From Gelidibacter maritimus (lineage in GTDB: Bacteria > Bacteroidota > Bacteroidia > Flavobacteriales > Flavobacteriaceae): 64,000 bases of DNA. The stretch lies in NCBI RefSeq assembly GCF_014062315.1, contig NZ_JACGLT010000002.1, positions 1 through 64,000 on the forward strand, given 5' to 3'. Shown here in pieces: positions 53,529 to 63,005 of the stretch; position 1 is the first letter of the stretch; every line of letters starts with the position of its first letter. The position numbers and the translations under genes are program-made. Under the pieces are notes generated by a model, which was not told where the DNA came from, searched no databases, and saw only the letters and a program-made list of their open reading frames with translations.

Positions 53529-54154
53529 AGGTCAGCTATAATATTGACCAAAGTGACGATGGCAATAATGCCTGTTATAGAACCAATTATGTAATTCATA
53601 TTTCTCTGAGAGGTAAGATTTTTATTTTTGATTTTGTCGAAAAAGAAAATATACATATATAACATGACGAAAGTCCCAGTTACGGCACCGCCCACATAAG
53701 AAATAATCATGGGTCGGTTAAATTCCAGCCATCCAAATGATGCTAAGGTAACGGTCATATAGGCTTGATATGGAATTGGGAATACATTTATGGCCGACAA
53801 AAACATGCCATGAAAAAACCGGCTGTGTTTGCTTCTGGATTGCGGATCAATTTCAGTTTTAGAGGTTGCCTTTGCGATGAGGAGATAATAAACGGTAATC
53901 AGCACAAATATTACAAATGCCACACGTTGCAATACCATAACTACATCTGGGTGGTTGGTTAAATACCTCGCAAACATGGCCGCTATATAGGTTTGTAAAA
54001 ATACGACAACACAAACCCCAATGGAAAACATAATGCCCCTTACATGGCCTTCTTTCAAGCTTATTTTGGCCGCTGTCATATTTAATAATCCAGGTGGAAT
54101 GACCCCCACAAGGGCGATAATCATTCCGAGTAAAAATATGACCGTAATGCTCAA
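53525..54154 (-). CDS. LysE-family exporter
   Basis: Inner-membrane exporter of amino acids or related small solutes. 209 residues, about six helices; GVIPPGLLNMTAAKISLKEG near the start is the conserved LysE/RhtB entry region. It overlaps the ATL gene and is 2 bases from trmB, so it belongs to a compact three-gene unit. Substrate unknown. Confidence 0.85.
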   Translation of the reverse strand: MSITVIFLLGMIIALVGVIPPGLLNMTAAKISLKEGHVRGIMFSIGVCVVVFLQTYIAAMFARYLTNHPDVVMVLQRVAFVIFVLITVYYLLIAKATSKTEIDPQSRSKHSRFFHGMFLSAINVFPIPYQAYMTVTLASFGWLEFNRPMIISYVGGAVTGTFVMLYMYIFFFDKIKNKNLTSQRNMNYIIGSITGIIAIVTLVNIIADL

Positions 54155-54156
54155 AA

Positions 54157-54831
54157 TTATTTAATTTTAAATCTAATATAGGTAATTGCTTTGTTTTTTT
54201 CTAAATACTGACCCTCATAATAGGTCTGAATTTCTGTAACTTCCGCTGGACTTCCTTCTTGCTTGTACACATTATGATTGGCGTATAACACCTCATGCCC
54301 CGCACCATGCAAGAGCCCCAACGTATAACCATGCATAAATTCACTATCGGTTTTTAAATGGACCACACCTTCTGGCTTAAGGATGGACTTATAGCGCTCC
54401 AGAAAAACGGCGTTGGTCATACGGTGTTTGGTGCGTTTATATTTTATTTGTGGGTCTGGGAAAGTTATCCAAATCTCATCAACTTCGTGCGCCCCGAAGG
54501 CATGATCAATAAGCTCAATTTGCGTACGTAGAAAAGCAACATTAGAAATGTTATCTTCCACGGCAGTTTTTGCACCTCGCCAAAATCGAGCGCCTTTTAT
54601 ATCTATTCCAATGAAGTTTTTATTTGGATATCTTTCAGCCAAACCAAGCGTATACTCTCCTTTTCCACAGCCCAGTTCTAAAACTATAGGGTGATCATTT
54701 TTAAAAACCTCCGCATTCCAACGTCCCTTTAAATCAAAATTCTCATTAACCAACTCTTCCCGACTTGGTTGATAAACGTTTGAAAAGGTTTCATTTTCCT
54801 TAAATCTTTTGAGTTTGTTTTTACTTCCCAC
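54157..54831 (-). CDS. trmB: tRNA (guanine-46 N7)-methyltransferase
   Basis: Methylates G46 in the variable loop of tRNAs. 224 residues; SAM motif LELGCGKGEYTLGLAERYP, the family motif IWITFPDPQIKYKRTKHR, and C-terminal TEIQTYYEGQYLEK...TYIRFK. First gene of the trmB-LysE-ATL unit. Confidence 0.93.
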   Translation of the reverse strand: MGSKNKLKRFKENETFSNVYQPSREELVNENFDLKGRWNAEVFKNDHPIVLELGCGKGEYTLGLAERYPNKNFIGIDIKGARFWRGAKTAVEDNISNVAFLRTQIELIDHAFGAHEVDEIWITFPDPQIKYKRTKHRMTNAVFLERYKSILKPEGVVHLKTDSEFMHGYTLGLLHGAGHEVLYANHNVYKQEGSPAEVTEIQTYYEGQYLEKNKAITYIRFKIK

Positions 54832-55177
54832 AGTTATATTGTATTTTATTTCCCTCTATTGGCAAAGCTAGAGACAGGCAAAACGGGTAAAAGTTACAAG
54901 TTGCAGATCTTAGCAGGCTTTTTTTTATAGTTGGCAAAATTAATCAAATATATCTAAGCCTTAAGTTCCTTATCTTTGAATATTAAGAGATTTTTTTGGA
55001 ATAATAAATTGTGTGAAATATCAAATTGGCACTTTTTTGGTTTTACTAAAGCTGAAAACAGCTCGCCATAGTCTATTTTGCAGGAAAAGTTTAGAGCGGA
55101 ACCACCGATGCGTATAGAAAAACACAAACCGCTCGTATTGAGAATGCACAAAGAAGTGATCGTACCTTAAAAGTAGA
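54832..55177. other. Spacer with candidate promoter
   Basis: TATCTTTG at 54971-54978 is a full -7 box on the plus strand, about 200 bases before the glycosyltransferase; no TTG lies at the right distance. No other feature was recognised. Confidence 0.4.
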
Positions 55178-56233
55178 ATGAATAAAAAAATACTCGTTGC
55201 TCCTTTAAATTGGGGGTTGGGCCATGCCACGCGTTGCATTCCGATCATCCGGGCCTTAATAGCACACAATTTCACTCCAATTCTTGCGAGCGATGGTGCC
55301 GCACTAACTCTACTTGTAAAAGAATTCCCTGATTTGGAAGCATTGGCGTTACCATCTTATAATATTACCTATGCCAAAAAAGGCCATTATTTAAAGCTTA
55401 AGATTTTCAAAGATTCACCAAAAATTCTAAGAACTATACGTAAGGAGCATAATGAAATCCAAAAAATCGTTAAAACCCACGCTATTGATGGCATCATTTC
55501 AGATAACAGATTTGGCATTTTCCATAAAGACGTGCCTTCGGTTTTTATTACCCATCAATTGAGAGTATTAAGCGGTAGTACAACCTGGCTCAGCTCCATG
55601 CTACATCAAAAAACCATAAAACGATTTGACGAATGCTGGGTTCCTGATAATTTTGGGCCATATAATTTGAGCGGAAAAATGGGACATATTGATGACTCTA
55701 AGCTTAATATAAAATATATTGGGATTTTAAGTAGGTTTGAAAAGAAATCATCCGAAATAATGTATGACATCATGGTGTTGCTATCCGGTCCGGAGCCACA
55801 ACGCACAATTTTAGAAAATAAATTATTAGAGGAATTTAAAAAGCATCAAGGTAAAGTACTTTTTGTTAAAGGTGTTGTAGAAGATGAACAAAGAATTGAA
55901 GAATCAGGCAATCTCACTATTTATAACTTTATGACGACGGATTTATTGGAGAAATCCATAAATTCAAGTCGTTTAGTCGTTGCACGTTCCGGTTATACCA
56001 CCATCATGGATTTAGCCAAACTGAAAAAGAAAGCCTTTTTTATTCCGACACCGGGACAATTTGAGCAATATTATTTAGCCAAAAGAATGCAAGACAATCA
56101 TTTGGCACCATTCTGCAAACAGAACGATTTCAATTTAAAAAAACTTGAAGCTATTGATAATTACAAAGGTCTAAGCATTATTGAGAACTCTTCTAATTTT
56201 AAAGAACTATTTCACCTTTTCGAGCGTAAATGA
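55178..56233 (+). CDS. Glycosyltransferase (GT28/MurG-like fold)
   Basis: 351 residues with an N-terminal NWGLGHATRCIPIIRAL loop, a HQLR segment, and C-terminal ARSGYTTIMDLAKLKKKAFFIPTPGQFEQYY, the nucleotide-sugar binding region of GT-B family 28 enzymes. Probably transfers a sugar to a lipid or cell-envelope acceptor; donor and acceptor are unknown. Its last 27 bases overlap the convergent histidine kinase gene. Confidence 0.78.
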   Translation: MNKKILVAPLNWGLGHATRCIPIIRALIAHNFTPILASDGAALTLLVKEFPDLEALALPSYNITYAKKGHYLKLKIFKDSPKILRTIRKEHNEIQKIVKTHAIDGIISDNRFGIFHKDVPSVFITHQLRVLSGSTTWLSSMLHQKTIKRFDECWVPDNFGPYNLSGKMGHIDDSKLNIKYIGILSRFEKKSSEIMYDIMVLLSGPEPQRTILENKLLEEFKKHQGKVLFVKGVVEDEQRIEESGNLTIYNFMTTDLLEKSINSSRLVVARSGYTTIMDLAKLKKKAFFIPTPGQFEQYYLAKRMQDNHLAPFCKQNDFNLKKLEAIDNYKGLSIIENSSNFKELFHLFERK

Positions 56234-57250
56234 GAATTCACTACCTACGCTCAATTCACTTTCAATATAAATTTTCTCATCATGAGCTTCAATAATATGT
56301 TTTACAATAGATAACCCCAGTCCGGAACCACCTTCCTTTCGGGAGCCACTTTTATCAATTCTGTAAAAACGCTCAAAAAGTCGGGGGATATTAGCTTTAG
56401 CAATACCTTCACCATTGTCAGTAACCCGTACAATCACCTTGTTTTTTATTAAATTCTCAATACTGATTTCGGTAGTTCCCTTGGTTCGTCCGTATTTAAT
56501 TGAATTGACCACAAGATTGGTCAGCACCTGTCTGATCCGTTCTTTATCAGCCTTGACCATAATTGGATTAGGGTACTGCATATCAAAAGTCAAGGTAATT
56601 TTCTTCTTTGCAGATTTCATTTCGAGTAAATCGAATACGCTCTCCACCAAAGCCACAATATCAAATGGCTCTATATTAAGACTCAAGTCGCCCACTTCCA
56701 ATCTGGTAATCATATCCAAATCCTGTACAATATAAATCAATCGTTCCACGCCTTTATTTGCTCTTTCGAGATATTTTTTACGAAGACTTTCGTTGTCCAT
56801 GGCGCCATCCAATAAAGTCAACACATAACCTTGGACCGTAAATAGTGGGGTTTTTAATTCGTGAGAGATGTTCCCCAGAAATTCCTTGCGGTATTCTTCC
56901 CTAACTTTTAGGGTTTCAATCTCGAGCTTTTTATCTTGAGCAAATTTTCCAATTTCTTGGGTCAGCGTTGCCATATTGGTCGTTATGGGCTGCTTGCGTA
57001 TCGTAGCAGACTCCAATAAAGTCAAATCGTCATATATTTTTTTGACTCTTCTATAAATAAACCGCTCGACCCGATATTGAATGATGAAAAATGAAATGAC
57101 ATAAGTAAGAACTGAAAAGCCTAAAATCGCCCAAAGATTAAAGGATTTGGTGAGGACAGAAAACAAAGTAAGCAATATGGTTAAAACCGCAGTAATATAA
57201 AGGGTGGTCTTAAAAGCAAACTTATAGGATTTTCTGATTTTTTTTTGCAT
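56207..57250 (-). CDS. phoR: PhoR-like sensor histidine kinase
   Basis: 347 residues. Two helices (about 15-33 and 39-57) with almost no periplasmic loop, no PAS domain, then H130 in NISHELKTPLFTVQGY, N box LTNLVVNSIKYG, G1 VTDNGEGIA and G2 KEGGSGLGLSIV. The phosphate-type name follows from its pairing with a PhoB-type regulator; the signal is not known. Start overlaps the regulator stop by one base. Confidence 0.85.
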   Translation of the reverse strand: MQKKIRKSYKFAFKTTLYITAVLTILLTLFSVLTKSFNLWAILGFSVLTYVISFFIIQYRVERFIYRRVKKIYDDLTLLESATIRKQPITTNMATLTQEIGKFAQDKKLEIETLKVREEYRKEFLGNISHELKTPLFTVQGYVLTLLDGAMDNESLRKKYLERANKGVERLIYIVQDLDMITRLEVGDLSLNIEPFDIVALVESVFDLLEMKSAKKKITLTFDMQYPNPIMVKADKERIRQVLTNLVVNSIKYGRTKGTTEISIENLIKNKVIVRVTDNGEGIAKANIPRLFERFYRIDKSGSRKEGGSGLGLSIVKHIIEAHDEKIYIESELSVGSEFSFTLEKVK

Positions 57251-57933
57251 TAGTCAACAAATTTATAACCTACCCCTTTTACGGTTTTAAAACAATCATC
57301 TCCAATTTTTTCACGTAATTTTCTGATGTGGACATCTATGGTCCGACCACCGACAACCACATCATTGCCCCACACTTTATTCAATATTTCTTCGCGTTCA
57401 AATACCTTATTGGGTTTGGTGGCTAACAAAGATAATAATTCGAATTCCTTTCTCGGTAAAATGATTTCCTTGCCATGATGCAGAATCTTGTACTCTTCCC
57501 TATTAATGATCAACTCACCAATTTTAAGAATATTTTGCGATGGCCGCTCTTCATTTAAGCGCCGCAATAGCGCTTTGACCTTACTGGTCAACACTTTGGG
57601 CTTAATAGGTTTGGTAATATAATCGTCAGCACCCGCATCAAAACCGGCCATTTGTGAATAATCCTCACCGCGGGCCGTCAAAAAAGTAATAATGGTATTG
57701 CTGAGTTCCGGTATCTTTCGAATTTGTTCACACGCTTCAATACCATCAATTCCAGGCATCATAACATCCATGATAATAAGTTGTGGATGTTCTTTCTTTG
57801 CTTTCTTAATGGCCTTATTACCATTTTCTGCCGTAATAATCTGATAACCTTCGACAGAAAGATTGTAACCAATTATTTCTAAAATGTCTGGTTCGTCATC
57901 AACCAACAGAATTTTTATATCCTTCTTTCTCAT
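57250..57933 (-). CDS. phoB: PhoB/OmpR-family response regulator
   Basis: 227 residues: receiver domain with VDDEPD and D56 in LIIMDVMMPG, Lys in FLTARGED..ITKPIKP, then a winged-helix domain (LPRKEFELLSLLATKP, VGGRTIDVHIRKLREKIG). Cytoplasmic transcription factor. First gene of the phoB-phoR pair. A TATCTTTA box (minus, 57957-57964), one base off the -7 consensus, lies just upstream. Confidence 0.88.
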   Translation of the reverse strand: MRKKDIKILLVDDEPDILEIIGYNLSVEGYQIITAENGNKAIKKAKKEHPQLIIMDVMMPGIDGIEACEQIRKIPELSNTIITFLTARGEDYSQMAGFDAGADDYITKPIKPKVLTSKVKALLRRLNEERPSQNILKIGELIINREEYKILHHGKEIILPRKEFELLSLLATKPNKVFEREEILNKVWGNDVVVGGRTIDVHIRKLREKIGDDCFKTVKGVGYKFVD

Positions 57934-58148
57934 TAGGGTATTTCAATAAGTTATAGTGTAAAGATAAGGTTATAAGCAGATACTTATGAAAAAAGCAGGC
58001 GATTGATAACCTTAAGATAACCTGTAGCCAACAATTTTTTAACCTTTTATCGAAAATTTTAATGTTTAACAAATTTTTGGTATGGGATTTGCCATAATAT
58101 TTAGTACCTTTAATTACAAAAATTCATTTGAAGAAAAACTACTTTTGC

Positions 58149-58493
58149 ATGATGAAAAATTACATTTACATTCTTTTTTTATTCTTCGGGCTCGGTATGG
58201 GTATGACAACGGGTTATGCACAAATGAACTCCTCTACAACTACAGTGCCTGCCTCTGATGGGATTGTTGATTTGTCAATTTTCCCAAACCCTGTTAGCAC
58301 TGGCAAAATCTATATTACCACGAAAGAAAACTTGACCAAAAACATTGAAATATATGATGTGTTGGGTAAAAAAATCCTTGCGACCTCTCTTTTCGGAAAA
58401 GAACTGAACATCTCCAAATTGACAGCCGGCATCTATATTTTAAAAATCAAGGAAGGTAACAATTCTGCCACAAGAAAACTGGTGGTCAAGTAA
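58149..58493 (+). CDS. Minimal T9SS type A sorting-domain protein
   Basis: 114 residues from ATG 58149 (58152 also possible). A signal peptide (MKNYIYILFLFFGLGMGM...GYAQ) is followed by only about 15 residues and then a complete type A C-terminal sorting domain: LSIFPNPVSTGKIYI, IEIYDVLGKKI, ISKLTAGIYILKI, and basic KLVVK end. There is no cargo domain. It is divergent from phoB. Confidence 0.85.
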   Translation: MMKNYIYILFLFFGLGMGMTTGYAQMNSSTTTVPASDGIVDLSIFPNPVSTGKIYITTKENLTKNIEIYDVLGKKILATSLFGKELNISKLTAGIYILKIKEGNNSATRKLVVK

Positions 58494-58723
58494 GCTAAGC
58501 ACTAAGCTACACATATCAATTCTTCTACGGACCAACTATTTTTTATAATTATATGACTGAATAATTCCTTTTGTAGTCGCAAATAGGACTTCGAGTGTTA
58601 CTTTATTTTGTGATTCACCGCAATTAATCCAATAATTTGTTATTGCGCCAATAATCCATTAAATATTAAAAAAGGCCCGTGATATTTAGTTAAGGCATTT
58701 TTTATTTTCTATATTTTTGTGAT

Positions 58724-59704
58724 ATGATTACGATGGATTCTATTTTCAATATTCAAACACCGGCCGAGTTTGAATCAGCATGCTTAAAAGTTTTCAAATT
58801 TCAGTTTGAGAACAACCCCGTATACCGTTCGTTTTGTGATTTGTTATATATACATTATAGTGATATCAAACGCATTGAAGACATTCCATTTCTCCCCATA
58901 CAATTCTTTAAATCGCACGATGTCCTGAGCACCACTCAAGCAGTTGAGAAAGTTTTTACGAGTTCTGGCACAACTGGTAATGTAACTAGTAAGCATCAAG
59001 TTACGGACATCAACTTTTATGAGGCCAGTTTTAGAAGTGCATTTTCTCATTTTTATGGTGCTATTGAAAACTATGTTGTGTTGGCATTATTGCCTTCGTA
59101 TTTGGAGCGCCAAGGTTCTTCTCTGATATATATGGTGGACGATATGATCAAACAGTCCGGACATGCCGAAAGCGGGTTCTATCTCGATAATCATTCAGAT
59201 TTAAAGGATCTTTTAATAACCTTGGATAGTCAAGGCAAAAAAGTACTACTCATTGGGGTGTCTTTCGCACTATTGGACTTGGTTGAATCTTATCAATTTC
59301 AATTAAAAAACACCATCATTATGGAAACTGGCGGGATGAAGGGCAGACGAAAAGAAATGGTTAGAGACGCGTTACATGACATTCTTAAACAAGGTTTTGG
59401 AGTACAGACTATTCATAGTGAGTATGGGATGACCGAATTATTGAGTCAAGCTTACTCTAAGGGACACGGCATTTTTAAATGTCCCAATTGGATGCGGGTC
59501 CTAACCAGAGACACTGAAGATCCTATGGCCATCTTATCCAATTACAAAACAGGTGGGGTCAATATTATTGATTTGGCAAATTATAATTCTTGTTCATTTA
59601 TTGCTACCCAAGACTTAGGAAAGACCTTACCAGATAACGCTTTTGAGATCATCGGACGCTTTGACAATTCTGATATTCGCGGTTGCAATCTTATGGTGTT
59701 ATAA
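58724..59704 (+). CDS. LuxE-type acyl-protein synthetase / acyltransferase
   Basis: 326 residues. FTSSGTTGNVTSKHQV is the AMP-forming phosphate-binding loop of the LuxE/PaaK family, with ETGGMKGRR and HSEYGMTELLSQAY later as expected for that fold. It probably activates an acyl group with ATP; real substrate unknown. It is shorter than long-chain acyl-CoA ligases and stands alone. A TATTTTTG box lies just upstream of the start. Confidence 0.8.
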   Translation: MITMDSIFNIQTPAEFESACLKVFKFQFENNPVYRSFCDLLYIHYSDIKRIEDIPFLPIQFFKSHDVLSTTQAVEKVFTSSGTTGNVTSKHQVTDINFYEASFRSAFSHFYGAIENYVVLALLPSYLERQGSSLIYMVDDMIKQSGHAESGFYLDNHSDLKDLLITLDSQGKKVLLIGVSFALLDLVESYQFQLKNTIIMETGGMKGRRKEMVRDALHDILKQGFGVQTIHSEYGMTELLSQAYSKGHGIFKCPNWMRVLTRDTEDPMAILSNYKTGGVNIIDLANYNSCSFIATQDLGKTLPDNAFEIIGRFDNSDIRGCNLMVL

Positions 59705-59852
59705 ATCTATGTTAAAGTCTGATATGCATGTAATTAAACTGCACGTTACACGACCAATTACATACTTAAAAAGCTGACTTTTTGGGAAACCAAAAAAAAG
59801 AGTATTCTATAATTGAAAAAGAAAAGTTTTTAAGTTGATTGGTTGGTTTTTT

Positions 59853-59890
59853 AACGCCTGGCGAAGTTTACTTTGTCAGGCGTTTTTTTT
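59853..59890. terminator. Hairpin terminator after the LuxE-type gene
   Basis: AACGCCTG ... CAGGCGTT with eight further T: an 8-bp stem with T-tract, 150 bases after the stop codon of the LuxE-type gene. Confidence 0.75.
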
Positions 59891-59899
59891 AGTGAAGCA

Positions 59900-59950
59900 G
59901 TCCCGCCAAAAGTGGGACGTAGCTGAACTAATCCCGCTTTTGGGCGGGAT
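59900..59950. repeat. Pair of REP-like palindromes
   Basis: GTCCCGCCAAAAGTGGGAC (59900-59918) and ATCCCGCTTTTGGGCGGGAT (59931-59950) are hairpins of nearly the same sequence in opposite orientation, 12 bases apart. This layout is typical of REP/BIME-like elements. Confidence 0.6.
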
Positions 59951-60027
59951 CTAATAAATTCAATTTTTTGATTTAATTAAATGAAACAGCTCGTTTCAAT
60001 GACATTGGAATTGTGATCTATCCCTAA

Positions 60028-61338
60028 CTAAGCTCCCACTTTTATAATATAGGTATTCTTCTTTCCTTTATTGAGGATAATATATTTGTCATTGATCAGG
60101 TCATCGGTTGTAATGACATAATCTTCAGCAACTTTTTCCTTGTTCACGGAAATCGAATTCGCTTTTAGAGCACGTCGGGCTTCGCCGTTGGAATTTAAAA
60201 AATTGGTCTTGGCAGAGAGTGCGGCAATCATATCAACCCCATTGTCGAACTCAGCTTTAGGGATTTCCGCCAATGGCACACCCTCAAAAACCTCTAAAAA
60301 CATCGCTTCATCCAAGGTTCCGATATCTTGCTTAAACTGTTTACTGAACAAGATATTAGAGGCTCGCTCAGCATTTTCAAAATCTGCTTTAGAATGTACA
60401 AAAGTAGTGACCTCTTCCGCCAATCGTTTTTGCAGGATTCTCAAATGCGGAGCTTCTTGGTGTTCAACAATTAATTTTTCAATCGTTTGTCGATCTAAAA
60501 AAGTAAATATTTTAATATACCTAACCGCATCCTCATCGCTTGTATTCAACCAATATTGGTAAAATTTATACACTGAAGTTTTATCAGCATCCAACCAAAT
60601 ATTGCCACCTTCACTCTTGCCAAATTTTGTACCGTCTGCTTTAGTAATCAAGGGACAGGTCATTGCGAAAGCTTTTGCTTCTTGCCCAACATTCATTCGT
60701 CTTACCAACTCGGTTCCGGTAGTAATATTTCCCCATTGGTCACTGCCTCCCATTTGCAAAAGAATATTATGGTGCTTGTGCAAATGATAAAAATCGTACC
60801 CTTGAATCAATTGGTAGGTAAATTCGGTAAACGACATACCAACACTGCCCTCATCGCCAGAGAAACGCTTCTTGACAGAGTCTTTAGACATCATATAATT
60901 GACCGTAATCCGCTTACCTACGTCTCTCGCAAAATCGATGAATGAGAAATCTTTCATCCAATCGTAGTTGTTCACTAAAACCGGCGCATTCTTGGCCGTC
61001 GAATTAAAATCCAAAAAACGTGACAATACTGATTTTATACCGGCTACATTCTTTGCCAAAGCAGCCTCATCCAACAAATTGCGCTCATCACTTTTCCCTG
61101 AAGGATCGCCAATCATTCCGGTAGCACCACCCACCAAAGCATAGGGTTTATGTCCCGCTCTTTCCAAGTGGACCAATAGAATTATAGGCACTAAACTGCC
61201 AATATGTAGTGAATCTGATGTAGGATCAAAGCCAATATAGGCGCTGGTCATTTCTTTACTGAGTTGCTCTTCAGTTCCGGGCATGATATCGTGTACCATT
61301 CCTCTCCAACGTAAATCTTCTACAAAAGGGTTTGTCAT
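60028..61338 (-). CDS. tyrS: Tyrosyl-tRNA synthetase
   Basis: Charges tRNA-Tyr. 436 residues: class I catalytic domain with HIGH-type [35 protein letters not shown] variant KFGKS, and a C-terminal S4 RNA-binding domain ([17 protein letters not shown]). The standard length. A TATCTTTG -7 box lies just upstream. Confidence 0.96.
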   Translation of the reverse strand: MTNPFVEDLRWRGMVHDIMPGTEEQLSKEMTSAYIGFDPTSDSLHIGSLVPIILLVHLERAGHKPYALVGGATGMIGDPSGKSDERNLLDEAALAKNVAGIKSVLSRFLDFNSTAKNAPVLVNNYDWMKDFSFIDFARDVGKRITVNYMMSKDSVKKRFSGDEGSVGMSFTEFTYQLIQGYDFYHLHKHHNILLQMGGSDQWGNITTGTELVRRMNVGQEAKAFAMTCPLITKADGTKFGKSEGGNIWLDADKTSVYKFYQYWLNTSDEDAVRYIKIFTFLDRQTIEKLIVEHQEAPHLRILQKRLAEEVTTFVHSKADFENAERASNILFSKQFKQDIGTLDEAMFLEVFEGVPLAEIPKAEFDNGVDMIAALSAKTNFLNSNGEARRALKANSISVNKEKVAEDYVITTDDLINDKYIILNKGKKNTYIIKVGA

Positions 61339-61369
61339 GAGTTTTGAAATTAATTTTATAAATTTTGTG

Positions 61370-61377
61370 CAAAGATA
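61370..61377 (-). promoter_or_regulatory. -7 promoter element of tyrS
   Basis: Reads TATCTTTG on the minus strand, 32 bases upstream of the tyrS ATG. No TTG is found at the ideal -33 distance. Confidence 0.5.
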
Positions 61378-61430
61378 AACATCAAAGCAGAAGTTGGGAT
61401 TAATATCTAATAATTCTTTATTTTAGTCAC

Positions 61431-62474
61431 ATGATATTAGTCACAGGAGGCACTGGATTGGTAGGTTCTCATTTATTGTATAATCTGCTAAAAACCAACG
61501 ATAAGATTAAAGCAATCTATCGAAGACAACACAAATTGGAGTTGGTAAAAAAGGTATTTGCGTACTATTCATCCGATTTTGAATCAATCTATAAAAAGAT
61601 AGAATGGATAGAAGCTGATCTTATTGATATTCCAGCCCTTCAAATTGCTTTTAAAGATGTCAGTTATGTTTATCATTGTGCTGCATTTGTCAGTTTTGAG
61701 CCTGATAAATACCATCAATTGCGAAAAATCAATATTGAAGGCACGGCAAATGTGGTCAATCTATGCATCTCCCATCAGGTTAAAAAACTTTGTTATATCA
61801 GTTCTATTGCCACTATAGGCCATCATCAAAATCCACAACAATTAATTACGGAAGATACCATTTGGAATCAAGATGATGACAACAGTGTGTATGCCATTAC
61901 TAAGTACGGTGCTGAGAACGAGGTATGGAGAGGCACTCAAGAAGGTGTTGATGCCGTTATTGTAAATCCGGGTATTATTATTGGTCCAGGGTTATGGCAT
62001 AGTGGCGGCAGTAGCAGTTTGATCAAGAAAATATATAAAGGCATGCCTTACTACACTCACGGTGTTACAGCCTATGTGGATGTTGATGATGTGGTTAGGG
62101 CGATGGTATCATTAATGCAAAGCACCATTAAAAATGAACGGTTTATTGTCATTTCAGAAAATTTATCGTTTAAGGAGTTTCAAGATTTGACCGCCGCAGC
62201 GCTTGGTGTAAAACCAGCAAGTAAAGAAGCCACCTCCATAATATTAGGAATAGGTTGGCGATTGGATTGGTTACGTCGATTGCTGACGGGAAAACGCCGG
62301 AGATTTTCCAAGCAGATGACCAAAAGCGCCAAAAGCATTACCAAATATGACGCCTCAAAATTAAAAAATAGGTTGGACTTTGAATTTAAGCCAATGCAGG
62401 TTTCCATTAAAGAAACGTGTCAATTATTTTTGGAGGATTTAAATCGAGAGGCTAAAGATCCTTCCGGCCGATAG
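61431..62474 (+). CDS. NAD-dependent epimerase/dehydratase (extended SDR)
   Basis: 347 residues: NAD-binding TGGTGLVGSHLL, CAAFVSF, catalytic YAITK (Tyr-x3-Lys), and NPGIIIGPGLW. An extended short-chain dehydrogenase acting on a nucleotide sugar or related substrate; exact reaction unknown. C-terminal part is basic (KRRRFSKQMTKS). It is divergent from tyrS. Confidence 0.85.
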   Translation: MILVTGGTGLVGSHLLYNLLKTNDKIKAIYRRQHKLELVKKVFAYYSSDFESIYKKIEWIEADLIDIPALQIAFKDVSYVYHCAAFVSFEPDKYHQLRKINIEGTANVVNLCISHQVKKLCYISSIATIGHHQNPQQLITEDTIWNQDDDNSVYAITKYGAENEVWRGTQEGVDAVIVNPGIIIGPGLWHSGGSSSLIKKIYKGMPYYTHGVTAYVDVDDVVRAMVSLMQSTIKNERFIVISENLSFKEFQDLTAAALGVKPASKEATSIILGIGWRLDWLRRLLTGKRRRFSKQMTKSAKSITKYDASKLKNRLDFEFKPMQVSIKETCQLFLEDLNREAKDPSGR

Positions 62475-62567
62475 AGACGGCAAGCCAATCAGACACTAAT
62501 AAGCACTTGAATTTTTAATCAATGTAAACCTCTGTACATTAAATCACACCGGTAGAACTAAGGATTG

Positions 62568-63005
62568 CTAATCTACTGATTCGTCTTGTGTGGAGCTTGT
62601 GGAATCCTTTACCTTTAATTCCCTACTAACTTTTCTAAGCGAATCATTCATCCGTTGCTCTTCCCTGGTCAGTTTTTCGTATAGTTCTTTGTCCTTTTCT
62701 AAATCGGACTTTATTTTTTCTACCAAGGCAGAGTAGGTTTTGGTATCATAAGCATAATAGGTGTTACTTTCAGCAAATTGCAAACTGTCAATATCATATT
62801 TTTTGTAAATATACTCTGATGGCATAATCCCATTAAGCTCCAACACCTTTTTATTAACCCCTTTTGCAGCATTAAGAATGTATAAGTCATACATGATGTC
62901 AGACATTTTTTCCTTAGCAATTAAGTCTTTAGGCTTTTTAGGTCTGTTAATCTTGTTACACCCAACAAAAGACATTAGGATTAAAATGTAAAAAAAGTGT
63001 TTCAT
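62568..63005 (-). CDS. DUF4296 lipoprotein
   Basis: 145 residues; lipoprotein signal MKHFFYILILMSFVGC (Cys16). The mature part starts with KPKDLIAKEKMSDIMYDLYILNAAKG, the DUF4296 signature, followed by a charged helical tail (KIKSDLEKDKELYEKLTREEQR). Function unknown. It overlaps the dihydroorotase stop region by 4 bases (ATGA), a frequent pairing in this group. Confidence 0.85.
   Translation of the reverse strand: MKHFFYILILMSFVGCNKINRPKKPKDLIAKEKMSDIMYDLYILNAAKGVNKKVLELNGIMPSEYIYKKYDIDSLQFAESNTYYAYDTKTYSALVEKIKSDLEKDKELYEKLTREEQRMNDSLRKVSRELKVKDSTSSTQDESVD

Larger units (their letters stand above)
59705..60027. other. Spacer with terminator and two small palindromes
   Basis: No gene. It contains the hairpin at 59853-59890 and the GTCCCGCC/ATCCCGC palindromes at 59900-59950, listed separately. 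Confidence 0.6.

Noticed and set aside
54954-55151. Minus-strand frame of 65 codons in the trmB-glycosyltransferase spacer
   Set aside because: No motif, no plausible start context, and a -7 promoter box on the other strand lies inside it.
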